A stretch of DNA of 64,000 nt from assembly GCF_903903185.1 (NCBI RefSeq), contig NZ_CAIUXT010000078.1:1-64000 (forward strand). The letters run 5' to 3'. The stretch comes from an uncultured Rhodoblastus sp. GTDB taxonomy: Bacteria; Pseudomonadota; Alphaproteobacteria; Rhizobiales; Beijerinckiaceae. Under the pieces are notes generated by a model that saw only the letters and a list, made by a program, of their open reading frames with translations, ran no database searches and was not told the DNA's origin. This document shows, piece by piece, positions 1-7,644 of this stretch (its first letter is position 1; the number at the start of each line of letters is the position of its first letter). Position numbers and translations under genes: made by a program.

Positions 1-141
1 CAGAGCCTCTTCCACGGCGATTTCGTCGAACGGGTTCATCGACATCTTGACATTGGCCAGTTCGACGCCCGAACCGTCCGTCCTGACCCGGATCTTGACA
101 TTGTAATCGACCACCCGTTTCACGGGCACGAGAATTTTCAT
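1..141 (-). CDS. etfB: Electron transfer flavoprotein beta subunit, N-terminal part (cut by window edge)
   Basis: The 47 visible codons begin [19 protein letters not shown] and continue through [18 protein letters not shown], the highly conserved N-terminus of the ETF beta subunit (FixA/EtfB family). The protein pairs with EtfA to carry electrons from acyl-CoA and other flavin dehydrogenases to ETF:quinone oxidoreductase. The start is the ATG whose complement lies at 139-141. The rest of the gene, and probably etfA, lies beyond the left edge. The neighbouring MaoC-type hydratase fits an acyl-CoA metabolism context. Confidence 0.93.
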   Translation of the reverse strand, partial: MKILVPVKRVVDYNVKIRVRTDGSGVELANVKMSMNPFDEIAVEEAL

Positions 142-187
142 TTTTTTAGAACTCCATGCCAAGGCGGCGGGAACGCGTTTCGCCGGC

Positions 188-664
188 TTAAACGCCGGCC
201 GCCGCCAGTTTCTTCTTTTCTTCGCGCTTTTTCGACGAGCCGACCTTGACCCTGGCTTCCCCGGAAATGACGTCCTTGCCGCCGACGCGGCAGATCGTCT
301 CCAATACGACGTGGCCGCGCTCCGCGATGACTTCCTTGACGGTGACCGTGGCGTTGACGGTGTCGCCGGGACGCACGGGCGCGAGGAAGCGCAGTTGCTG
401 CTCCAGATAGATCACGCCGGGACCGGGCAGCTTGTTGGCGATGGTTGCCGAAATCAGGCCGGTGGTCAGAATGCCATGGGCGATGCGGCCGCCGAAAGGC
501 GTGGTCGCGGCATATTCCTCATTGAGGTGCAGCGCGTTGATGTCGCCGGAAATGCCGGCGAACAGTCCAATATCGGATTCCGTGACGGTCTTGCCGAAGG
601 TCGCGGACATGCCCGGTGAAAGATCCTCAATGTCATAGCCGTTCAAATCGTTCATCTTGCTCAC
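188..664 (-). CDS. MaoC-type (R)-specific enoyl-CoA hydratase (PhaJ/CroR-like)
   Basis: A 158-residue single hot-dog-fold protein. The [13 protein letters not shown] stretch near residue 40 carries the catalytic Asp and His of (R)-hydratases, followed by [16 protein letters not shown], the conserved segment after that motif. Family members hydrate trans-2-enoyl-CoA to (R)-3-hydroxyacyl-CoA, feeding polyhydroxyalkanoate synthesis or crotonyl-CoA steps of the ethylmalonyl-CoA pathway. The lysine-rich tail (SKKREEKKK) is an unusual extension. The start could be the first or fourth codon (MSKMNDL). It lies 47 bp upstream of etfB on the same strand and may be cotranscribed with it. The exact substrate chain length is not readable from sequence. 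Confidence 0.88.
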   Translation of the reverse strand: MSKMNDLNGYDIEDLSPGMSATFGKTVTESDIGLFAGISGDINALHLNEEYAATTPFGGRIAHGILTTGLISATIANKLPGPGVIYLEQQLRFLAPVRPGDTVNATVTVKEVIAERGHVVLETICRVGGKDVISGEARVKVGSSKKREEKKKLAAAGV

Positions 665-1236
665 TCCCGGTCTATTGTTCTCTGGCGTTCAGCCGGTCTT
701 CGCCTGTCTTGCCGCACCCCGCCTACCGTAAAACCCGGCGCCAACCGGCCCGGAACGAACTCCGGACGCCCTCGCCGCCCTCAGGTCATCGGTGGAAAAC
801 GGGCCGGCGCGACTGAGTCCGGCAAGACATACGCCGCGACGCGACGCCTGAAAACCATTTTTCGCGCGAAGGCGTCAAGGCTCCCCGACGTCGGCAAGCG
901 GCGGAGAACCGCCTTGCGCCGACCCTATCATGGCCGCCGCCTGCTGCAAACGGAGGAAGGCGCGTTTCAAAGCGAAGTTTGCCGACGCTGGCCATTGGCC
1001 GATTTTCATCGGAATAACCGTCGCGAACGATCCGGCGCCTGTCGGCCCGGCTTGAGCGAAGTTCCAGCCTGGCGGGACGCCGCTTGTTATGACGGTTTGT
1101 TGACAGAAGCGACGAAAGCGGCGACGTTTCATCCGAGGGATTCCAAATCGATCCGGCGGAAATCATGCCGGGTGGACCTTGTCCGGGACAGGTCCGGGCG
1201 CCATTAAAGGTTGAGGTTTTTTGAGAGGTCGCAAAT
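665..1236. other. Intergenic region, no gene recognised
   Basis: A 572-bp gap between the divergent hydratase gene and the cyclic-nucleotide-binding gene. Open frames occur on both strands but have arginine- and serine-rich compositions typical of chance frames in GC-rich DNA and match no family I know. A Shine-Dalgarno-like GAGAGG sits just before the next gene. I see no clear terminator or operator. Confidence 0.5.
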
Positions 1237-1605
1237 ATGCAACAAGCGGTCGACTTTCGAGAATTTGCCCGCGCGCTCGGCACGGTTGTGCGCTATGGAC
1301 CCGGCGACATCATCTTTCGCGAGACCGACCCTCCCTCCTGCATGTATATTATCTTGACCGGAAGCGTCGAACTCACCGCGCATGACAAAGTCATCGAAAC
1401 CTTGAGCGAAAGCAGGGCGATCGGGGTGCTTTCACTGGTGGACGGACAGCCTCGCACCGCCACGGCCCGCGTCACGGAACCGACGGAACTGGCGCTGATG
1501 GACGGCAAGAAATTCAGATATATGGTCGAGGAAGTGCCGAACTTCGTCTGGTACGTCATGTCCGAAATGGCGGAACGGCTGCGCGCGACCAACGCCGCGC
1601 TGTGA
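1237..1605 (+). CDS. Single-domain cyclic nucleotide-binding (Crp-like sensor) protein
   Basis: A 122-residue protein made of one cNMP-binding beta-barrel. RYGPGDIIFRETDPPSCMYIILTGSVEL matches the first half of the domain, with the PRTATARVTEPTELALMD segment in the phosphate-binding-cassette region. The helix-turn-helix of Crp/Fnr regulators is absent, so it cannot bind DNA alone; such stand-alone domains are presumed sensory or partner proteins. GAGAGG precedes the ATG by about 10 nt. It is monocistronic and convergent with the cytochrome b561 gene. Whether it binds cAMP, cGMP or nothing is unknown. Confidence 0.82.
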   Translation: MQQAVDFREFARALGTVVRYGPGDIIFRETDPPSCMYIILTGSVELTAHDKVIETLSESRAIGVLSLVDGQPRTATARVTEPTELALMDGKKFRYMVEEVPNFVWYVMSEMAERLRATNAAL

Positions 1606-1632
1606 ACATGGCGCCCGGCGCGGTCGCGGGTT

Positions 1633-2181
1633 TCAGCGCCATTTCATCCGCATCAGAATGTCGTCGCGGTCGATGAAATGATGCTTGAGCGCCGCGAGGA
1701 TGTGGCCGAGGACCATAAGCCCGCAAAACCACGCGGTATAATTGTGAACCAGCCGGGCCGTCGCGACGAGGGCCTTGTCCGGCTCGGTCAGCAGCGGCAG
1801 GTGGATGAAACCGGCCAGCAGAATCGGCTTTCCGGCGAAGGAACTCAACAGCCATCCCGAGATCGGCAGCGCGATCAGCGCGACGGCGTAAAGCAGCAGA
1901 TGGCCGAAATGGGCGAATAGTTGCGTCAGGGGCGACATGGTCGCGGGCAAGGCCGGCGGACTGTGCCCGAACCGCCAGAACAGGCGAAAGACGGTCAGAA
2001 AGACGATGGTGCTGGCGACGGATTTATGCAGGAATGTCAGCACAAAATCGGGATTCAGCGCCTTGCCGCCATGCGCCGCCGTGAAGCCGAGCGCCCAGGC
2101 GACGATCCACAACAGCGCCATTCCCCAGTGGAAAAACTTCGCAACCGGCGTATAGGCCACGGCGGGCTGAATTTTCGACAT
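1633..2181 (-). CDS. Cytochrome b561 family membrane protein
   Basis: A 182-residue integral membrane protein with four hydrophobic segments. Paired histidines suited to two b hemes include KFFHWGMALLW near the N-terminus, the histidine in FLHKS, FGHLLLYA, and LVHNYTAWFCGLMVLGHILAALKHHFID. This matches the bacterial CybB/YodB cytochrome b561 family, which moves electrons between quinol and periplasmic acceptors (superoxide in the E. coli protein). I chose the ATG at 2181 because the frame upstream offers only a TTG. It stands alone, divergent from the hydrolase gene. Confidence 0.88.
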   Translation of the reverse strand: MSKIQPAVAYTPVAKFFHWGMALLWIVAWALGFTAAHGGKALNPDFVLTFLHKSVASTIVFLTVFRLFWRFGHSPPALPATMSPLTQLFAHFGHLLLYAVALIALPISGWLLSSFAGKPILLAGFIHLPLLTEPDKALVATARLVHNYTAWFCGLMVLGHILAALKHHFIDRDDILMRMKWR

Positions 2182-2304
2182 GGTTTTGGCGCCCAATATC
2201 TGGAGACGACGCCGACTCTATCCCGGTTCCGCCTCGATGGCGGCTGGTCAAAAAGTACAATTCCGCCCGACAATGTCCTGTCCCCCGCCGGCCCCGAGGC
2301 GCGC

Positions 2305-2919
2305 ATGAAGCTTTCCCTTGTCATTTTTCTGCATGGCGTCAACGCCGATGGCGCCGACCTCGCCCCGATTGGCGATTTATGGCGCGGCGCCCTGCCCGAC
2401 GTCGCCTTCGCCGCGCCGGACGCGCCTTTTTCGTCAGGCTATGGCTATCAATGGTTCAGCCTCGACGCGATCACGCCGGAAAACCGGCCCGGCCGCATCG
2501 TGGCGGCGCGGGCGCCGTTCGACAAGGTTTTGGCGGATATTTTGACCGCGCACGCACTCGAGGACCATCCCGAATGCGTGGCTTTGGTCGGCTTTTCGCA
2601 AGGGTCGATGATGGCGCTCGACGCTCTGGCCTCGGGGCGCTGGCGGTTTGGCGCCATCGTCGCCTTTTCCGGCCGCCTTTCCACGCCGCCGCCGCTGGCG
2701 CCGGCATTGACCACGCCGGTCCTGCTCGTCCACGGCGAAGACGATTCGGTGATCCGCAGCGAGGAGAGCCGGACAGCCGCCGTTTTGCTGCGGGATTGCG
2801 GCGTCGATGTGGGGCTTCATGTGCTGCCGGGCGTCGATCATTGCATTTCGCCCGAAGGCGCCCGTCTGGCGCGGGACTTTCTCGTGCAAATCGACCGGTC
2901 CGGCGACGCTACGGCATGA
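2305..2919 (+). CDS. Carboxylesterase/phospholipase family serine hydrolase
   Basis: A 204-residue alpha/beta hydrolase. Visible features are the oxyanion-loop segment IFLHGVNADGADLAPIGD, the nucleophile elbow GFSQGSMMALDA, an acid in LLVHGEDDSVI, and a catalytic histidine in LPGVDHCISPEG. Length and motifs match the acyl-protein-thioesterase-like YpfH/Abhydrolase_2 group, which hydrolyses short acyl esters. The frame is open further upstream, but homology begins at this ATG. No partner gene is evident, so the substrate cannot be inferred. Confidence 0.88.
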   Translation: MKLSLVIFLHGVNADGADLAPIGDLWRGALPDVAFAAPDAPFSSGYGYQWFSLDAITPENRPGRIVAARAPFDKVLADILTAHALEDHPECVALVGFSQGSMMALDALASGRWRFGAIVAFSGRLSTPPPLAPALTTPVLLVHGEDDSVIRSEESRTAAVLLRDCGVDVGLHVLPGVDHCISPEGARLARDFLVQIDRSGDATA

Positions 2920-3446
2920 ACGCGGCGCTTGAAGCGCATTCCAGCAAAGCGGAACCTCGGATCGCGTCAAGACCTGCGGGGCCGGGTTGCGAATGCGAAA
3001 AAACAACACGCCTTGCCCATCGGGTTATCGTCGACGGCCACTGCATCCGGACTTGGCGGCGTGCCAGGCCGAGACTGACCGATCGACCGCTTTCGGCTGC
3101 CTCTGACCTTCCCGATCAGGTCCGCGACCGTCCCGGCGTAAACCGATGGCGGCTATCATGCAGAGCAAAAATCGGCAAATCCAAATCGTCCATTTCGCGC
3201 TGAATATCGGGCGATTTTGCCCGATATTCGCGGCGCGCGCCTCGCGTTCCATCGCTTTGTCGGAAACGCCGACTATAGAGGACAGCCGGAGATGTCACCG
3301 TTTCGCCCGTTATGAGATGTCATTCCCGGCGCAGGTTTTGGGCGCTTTGCCGGCATGGACGAATGACCGAACCAGACCGAGGGTGGGCAGCGAGTTCAAT
3401 GACGGCCCCATCCGCAGGAAATGGATGGGTTATTTCCAACGCCGCC
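2920..3446. other. Intergenic region, no gene recognised
   Basis: A 527-bp spacer after the hydrolase gene, convergent with the PEP-CTERM gene. Open frames here are arginine-rich and unlike known families. I see no convincing hairpin-plus-T terminator or promoter. Confidence 0.45.
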
Positions 3447-4025
3447 TCAGGCGGCGTGAACTGTTTTGTCGCGGCGATAACTGGCGACGCCGAGGCCGCC
3501 GAACCCGAGCAGCATGAGCGTCCATGTCGAAGACTCGGGCACGGGGGAACCAATAACAAGCCTGTCCATTCCAGTGGACGTCGCAAGCATATAGGTTCCC
3601 GGGTTAAAGGTTGCGTCATAGGGACGTCCGTGGTTCGCGCTCAGGCCGCCGGTGTAAGTGAAGATCGGCGTTCCCGTATCTTCGAAAACGATGTAACCGC
3701 CACCGGAGCCGTAAGAGCCCGTTTTGCCGACAAGAATGCCCAGGCCGGTTCCCGCATAGGGCCCCTTGTTCCACCATTCCTTCGTGGTCAAGAGATTAGC
3801 CAGGTTCTGGGAATTGGTCGTGGTCAATTTCGAAAAAATCCAGTCGCCCTGACCCGCCGTAAAGACGTTTTCGAGAGTCGAAATCGTGGAGTTCGACTGC
3901 CAGGAAATCCCGCTCCCGACATCCTTGCCGGTAATCGTGAAATCGAGAACGGCGGATTGCGCCGCCGAGATCATGGTGAGCGCGGCCACACCGGTAAAAA
4001 AGGCAAATTTGCGGAACATTCTCAT
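3447..4025 (-). CDS. PEP-CTERM sorting-domain exported protein
   Basis: A 192-residue protein with an N-terminal signal peptide (MRMFRKFAFFTGVAALTMIS, cleavage near AQSA) and a C-terminal sorting signal: VPESSTWTLMLLGFGGLGVA followed by the basic tail SYRRDK. This tripartite tail is the PEP-CTERM signal recognised by exosortase, which processes proteins for the envelope or extracellular matrix. The middle is rich in Gly, Ser, Thr and aromatics (GKTGSYGSGGGYIVFEDTG) and belongs to no enzyme family I recognise. No exosortase gene is in the window. The start is the ATG at 4025; a second ATG lies two codons inside. Confidence 0.85.
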   Translation of the reverse strand: MRMFRKFAFFTGVAALTMISAAQSAVLDFTITGKDVGSGISWQSNSTISTLENVFTAGQGDWIFSKLTTTNSQNLANLLTTKEWWNKGPYAGTGLGILVGKTGSYGSGGGYIVFEDTGTPIFTYTGGLSANHGRPYDATFNPGTYMLATSTGMDRLVIGSPVPESSTWTLMLLGFGGLGVASYRRDKTVHAA

Positions 4026-4819
4026 GGTGCAAGTTCCCAATCCAATAATGCAGAAATTCTTCGACCATCCGTCGCAACAACCGCGCCATCCGGCGAAAAT
4101 ATTGATTGTCCAGAGCATTTGACGGTTATCCGGAATCGGAAAAACGCCCTGACGATCCGCGAAATATCAGATTCTTATCCGAAAAAGTCATTTCATCGGG
4201 GAGGTTTTCTAGCTTAAATCATTGAAATTATTGATGGAATTAGCGAGTTGGGGTTATAGCATAATTGCATAATGCAATTCCGCCGCAAATTGGCTTTGCA
4301 TAATGCAACCGAAATTGACCTGCGCTTTTTTGCAATTCTCCGCCCACGACCGAATTCGGCTCAGGCTTCGAAATCGCGCAGGTTTGGTGAGAACTCGAAC
4401 GCCTGCTGACCAATCCGGCTTTCTTGGATTTTTCGTCTGTTTTGAGCGTCCGGAAGCCCGACGTTGGCAACAATTTTTTTGGAGTGAGCCTGCTTTCGGC
4501 TCAGACGAGGTTTTTTACAATGTTCGCAGCAATTTTGCACCGATCGCTCGGCCAGCCCGATTGGTGGGGTGGGCGGTTCAGAAAACAGGCGCAAGTCTTT
4601 GCCAAGGTCCGCAATTTGGCGCCAGGCCGCGCTTGCAGACCGCGCTCGATGCCGCCCACTATCCGCCGATCTCCGCCGTTCCAACGAGCGCAAGCCCCTC
4701 GATATGCCGTTGGCTGACCGCTTTAACCGGATAGGCGCGCAAATGGCCCAGATCCCCGATCCGAATCAATCGGATCGGATAAAGGCTCCAGCCGCAATCC
4801 GGCGCCACAAGGCCCGGAT
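4026..4819. other. Long intergenic region with low-GC islands
   Basis: A 794-bp gap between two minus-strand genes. The part nearest the PEP-CTERM gene (about 4100-4320) is clearly AT-richer than its surroundings and holds a pair of near-identical dyads, annotated separately. The rest shows only short chance frames. I see no gene here. Confidence 0.5.
4263..4308. promoter_or_regulatory. Paired TTGCATAATGCAA dyads
   Basis: TTGCATAATGCAA occurs at 4265-4277 and again at 4296-4308. The first is extended to 17 bp with 8-bp arms (AATTGCAT/ATGCAATT). Each is a perfect dyad around one central base. The centres are 31 bp apart, close to three helical turns, so two dimers could sit on the same DNA face. 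The protein is unknown. The nearest downstream gene is the PEP-CTERM gene on the minus strand, about 240 bp away. Confidence 0.55.
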
Positions 4820-5464
4820 TCACTGGCCGTCGGCGTGGGCGGGGCGGCGGGTCTTGCGGGCGAGATAGGTGACGATCATGTCTTCGTCCTCGATCCGGAC
4901 CTCCGGTTGCAGGTGCAGGGCCTTCGACACCGCGTCGCGCGCGCCCGCATCGGCCACGAGTTGGCGGACGAGGCGCATCCGGGCCGGCGGTTCGGCGCCG
5001 CTGGACGGCGAAGGGCGGGCGGCGCCGTCCTGGGAAGGGATGCCGACGATTTTCGCGGTCCACAGCACATAGGCGCCGGGGAAATCGCGCCACAGGGCGA
5101 GGTCGGGGGCGATCGCCTCCCAATGATCGACATTTTCGCGCAGGATGAACTGATGGAAATCGGCCAGCGCCGCCGTCGCCGCCAGCAGCTCGTGGGCGTC
5201 GCGCTTTTTCGAGACGATGTCGAAGGCGTCGGCGCTGCCGGGGTCGCCGGTCACGACCTCGCCCGGCGCGACCAACGACGGAGCCGGCCTGAACTTTTTC
5301 CGGAAGGATTTGAGGAAATAGGACGGATCGAGTTTTAAAAAATCGATCAATTCCTGCGCCGAAAAGGATTTCTTCCGCGTGTCGATCAGATGCAGCGGAA
5401 ACCTGAAGGAGGCGAGCGTTGTCGTCTGCATGACGCGCAATTCCTTGTCTGGCGGGTTTGTCAT
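4820..5464 (-). CDS. Conserved hypothetical protein, function unknown
   Basis: A 214-residue soluble, mixed alpha/beta protein beginning MTNPPDKELRVMQTTTLASF. It contains LIDFLKLDPSYFLKSFRKKF and an aromatic-rich core (DFHQFILRENVDHWEAIAPDLALWRDF), then a proline/alanine linker and a C-terminal acidic strand (EVRIEDEDMIVTYLARK). There is no signal peptide, membrane segment or catalytic motif I recognise. The frame extends 49 codons further upstream, but an AAGGGA-like site about 15 nt before this ATG and the basic composition of the extension favour this start; MQTTTL is an alternative. It is divergent from tamA. Confidence 0.6.
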   Translation of the reverse strand: MTNPPDKELRVMQTTTLASFRFPLHLIDTRKKSFSAQELIDFLKLDPSYFLKSFRKKFRPAPSLVAPGEVVTGDPGSADAFDIVSKKRDAHELLAATAALADFHQFILRENVDHWEAIAPDLALWRDFPGAYVLWTAKIVGIPSQDGAARPSPSSGAEPPARMRLVRQLVADAGARDAVSKALHLQPEVRIEDEDMIVTYLARKTRRPAHADGQ

Positions 5465-5661
5465 AAAACACCGGTCCCTTGCAAGACTGGCGCCGCGCGG
5501 CCCGTATGGCAAGGCCTCTTCTGCACAACTCCTGCTCCATCCCCGCCGAAATGCCGGGCGCCAAGAAACGGGCGACTTGGCCGCTGGTCTTATGTTAAGG
5601 CTTCGATGCAATAATCCGCAAAACTATTGGCTCCATTGGCGCCGATCGCAGAAGTTGGTTG

Positions 5662-7644
5662 ATGGTCCGGTTTCGTGTCGCCTCCGTGATTCTGATTGTG
5701 CTGGCGGCGCCGATCTGGGCCGGCCAGGCGCGCGCCGATTGGCTTCGCCCCGATTGGCTGCGCGCCGACTGGCTGTTCGGCCTGTTCGGCGGTTCCGAGC
5801 CGGAGCCGAAGCCGCGCCCGGATGCGGCTTCCTACAAGGTCGAAATCGAGGTCGCGAACAAGGATGTGGCGAGCATCCTGCAGGACGCCTCCAATCTCTA
5901 CCGCCTTCGGCAGGACCCGCCGGAAACCGGCGAAGGCCTCGCCCGCCGCGCCTCCGCCGACCTGCCCCGCCTCGTCGATGCGCTCTGGGCCGAAGGCTAT
6001 TACGACGCCTCGGCGCGGGCTGTCGTCGCCGGCCAGCCCATCGCCATGGGCGGCGCCGGGCTGGAAGCCGCCGCCAGCGCCGCCGACCGCGACATCGGCC
6101 GCCGGGTCGTTCCGGTGCGGCTGGTGGTCGAGACCGGCGTGCAATACAGGATCGGCGAAATCCGCGTCGTCGCGTCGCGCGCGGGCGAGTCGCTCGACGC
6201 CGACCTGTTGCGGCCGCATGTGCTGCGGCTGCGGCCTGGCGATCCGGCCCGCGCCAACGCCATTCGCGACATGCAGTCGCGCCTCGTCGACGCCCTGCGC
6301 GCGCAATCCTTTCCGCTCGCCAAAATCGCCGAGGCCAAGGCCATCGTGCGCCATCCCGAGTTGCAAGTCGATGTGCTGGTAAGCGTCGATTCCGGCCGGC
6401 GCGGCGGCATCGGCCCGGTGACGGTGACCGGAACCCGCAATCTCGACCCCGAAGTCGTGCGCTCGTTCATCTATGTCGAGGAAGGCGATCCCTATTCGCC
6501 GCAGAAAATCGCGGCCATGCGCAAGTCCCTGCTGCAACTGGAGGCGATCGGCTCCGTGCGCATTCTCGAAGCCGACCGTTTCGACGCGCAGGGCAACCTG
6601 CCGATCACCATCGTGATCGACGAGCGCAAGCAGCATTCGGTCAGCGCCGCCGCGCAATATTCGACGCTCGACGGCCCTTCGCTGCGCGCCGACTGGGTGG
6701 ACCGCAACATGTTCGGCGGCGGCGAGCGGCTGCGGCTCGGCGCGACGCTCGGCTATTCGTCTGAAAACGGCGGCCAGAACAACAAGGGCGGCTGGTTCCA
6801 GCCCGACCGGCTGATCGGACGCGCCAACGCCAATTTCATCAAGCCGGCGCTCTACGGAAGCCGCAACGACTATATCGCCGACGTCACTCTGGCGCGCGAG
6901 GTCACCCAGAGCTACAACGCCGAATACGGCAACACCACCCATGTCATCCGCCACCGCTTCGACGAGACTTTTTCGATCCAGGGCGGGCTGGAGCTGGAGC
7001 GCGGCGCCTCCAGCGATTATTTCGGCAAGACCAATTATCTGCTGGTCGGCGTCAATGCCGGCCTGCGCTACGACACCACCGACAATGCGCTCGATCCGAC
7101 CAAGGGTTTTCGCGTGGTGTTCACCGGCGGGGCCTATCCGACCTTTCTCGGCTCCAGCCTCGATCTCTATCAGGGCCTCGTGCTGGCCTCGACCTATTAT
7201 GCGGTCGACGAGGACAGCAAATATATAATCGCCGGGCGCGTCGGCCTCGGCGCCATGGGCGGAGCGCCGATCCTCGACATTCCCGACAACCGCCGGTTTT
7301 TCGCCGGCGGCGGCGGCTCGGTGCGCGGCTACGCCTGGCGCACGCTGGCGCCGCTCGGCGCCAATAACCAGCCGATCGGCGGCGAAAGCCTGTTCGAGGC
7401 CTCCATCGAGGCGCGGGTCAAGATCACCGATTCCATCGGCGTTGTCCCCTTCGCCGACGCCGGCACGGCCTTCGCCTCGTCCTTCCCCAATTTCATGCAG
7501 GACATGCGCTATTCGGTTGGCCTTGGCCTGCGCTATTATACCGGCTTCGGGCCGATCCGGCTCGACGTCGCGGCGCCTCTGACGCGCGCGCCCGGCACGA
7601 ATTCGCCGGTGGCGGTCTATATCGGCATAGGGCAGGCATTCTGA
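5662..7644 (+). CDS. tamA: Translocation and assembly module TamA (Omp85-family outer-membrane protein)
   Basis: 660 residues: a signal peptide ending near GQARA, POTRA-type repeats (about residues 50-330, e.g. YRIGEIRVVAS and GGIGPVTVTGTRNL), then a 16-stranded-type barrel with the FFAGGGGSVRGYAW loop-6 motif of Omp85 proteins. The last residue is Phe (GIGQAF), the usual barrel signal. TamA works with TamB to insert outer-membrane proteins and help move lipids. Just after the signal peptide there is an odd tandem DWLRPDWLRADWLFGLFG. I prefer the ATG at 5662; a TTG precedes it by one codon. Its stop overlaps the tamB start. Confidence 0.93.
   Translation: MVRFRVASVILIVLAAPIWAGQARADWLRPDWLRADWLFGLFGGSEPEPKPRPDAASYKVEIEVANKDVASILQDASNLYRLRQDPPETGEGLARRASADLPRLVDALWAEGYYDASARAVVAGQPIAMGGAGLEAAASAADRDIGRRVVPVRLVVETGVQYRIGEIRVVASRAGESLDADLLRPHVLRLRPGDPARANAIRDMQSRLVDALRAQSFPLAKIAEAKAIVRHPELQVDVLVSVDSGRRGGIGPVTVTGTRNLDPEVVRSFIYVEEGDPYSPQKIAAMRKSLLQLEAIGSVRILEADRFDAQGNLPITIVIDERKQHSVSAAAQYSTLDGPSLRADWVDRNMFGGGERLRLGATLGYSSENGGQNNKGGWFQPDRLIGRANANFIKPALYGSRNDYIADVTLAREVTQSYNAEYGNTTHVIRHRFDETFSIQGGLELERGASSDYFGKTNYLLVGVNAGLRYDTTDNALDPTKGFRVVFTGGAYPTFLGSSLDLYQGLVLASTYYAVDEDSKYIIAGRVGLGAMGGAPILDIPDNRRFFAGGGGSVRGYAWRTLAPLGANNQPIGGESLFEASIEARVKITDSIGVVPFADAGTAFASSFPNFMQDMRYSVGLGLRYYTGFGPIRLDVAAPLTRAPGTNSPVAVYIGIGQAF

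Noticed and set aside
786-1283. 165-codon minus-strand frame opposite the cyclic-nucleotide-binding gene start
   Set aside because: Arg/Ser-rich, no ribosome-binding site, and it overlaps the well-supported gene at 1237.
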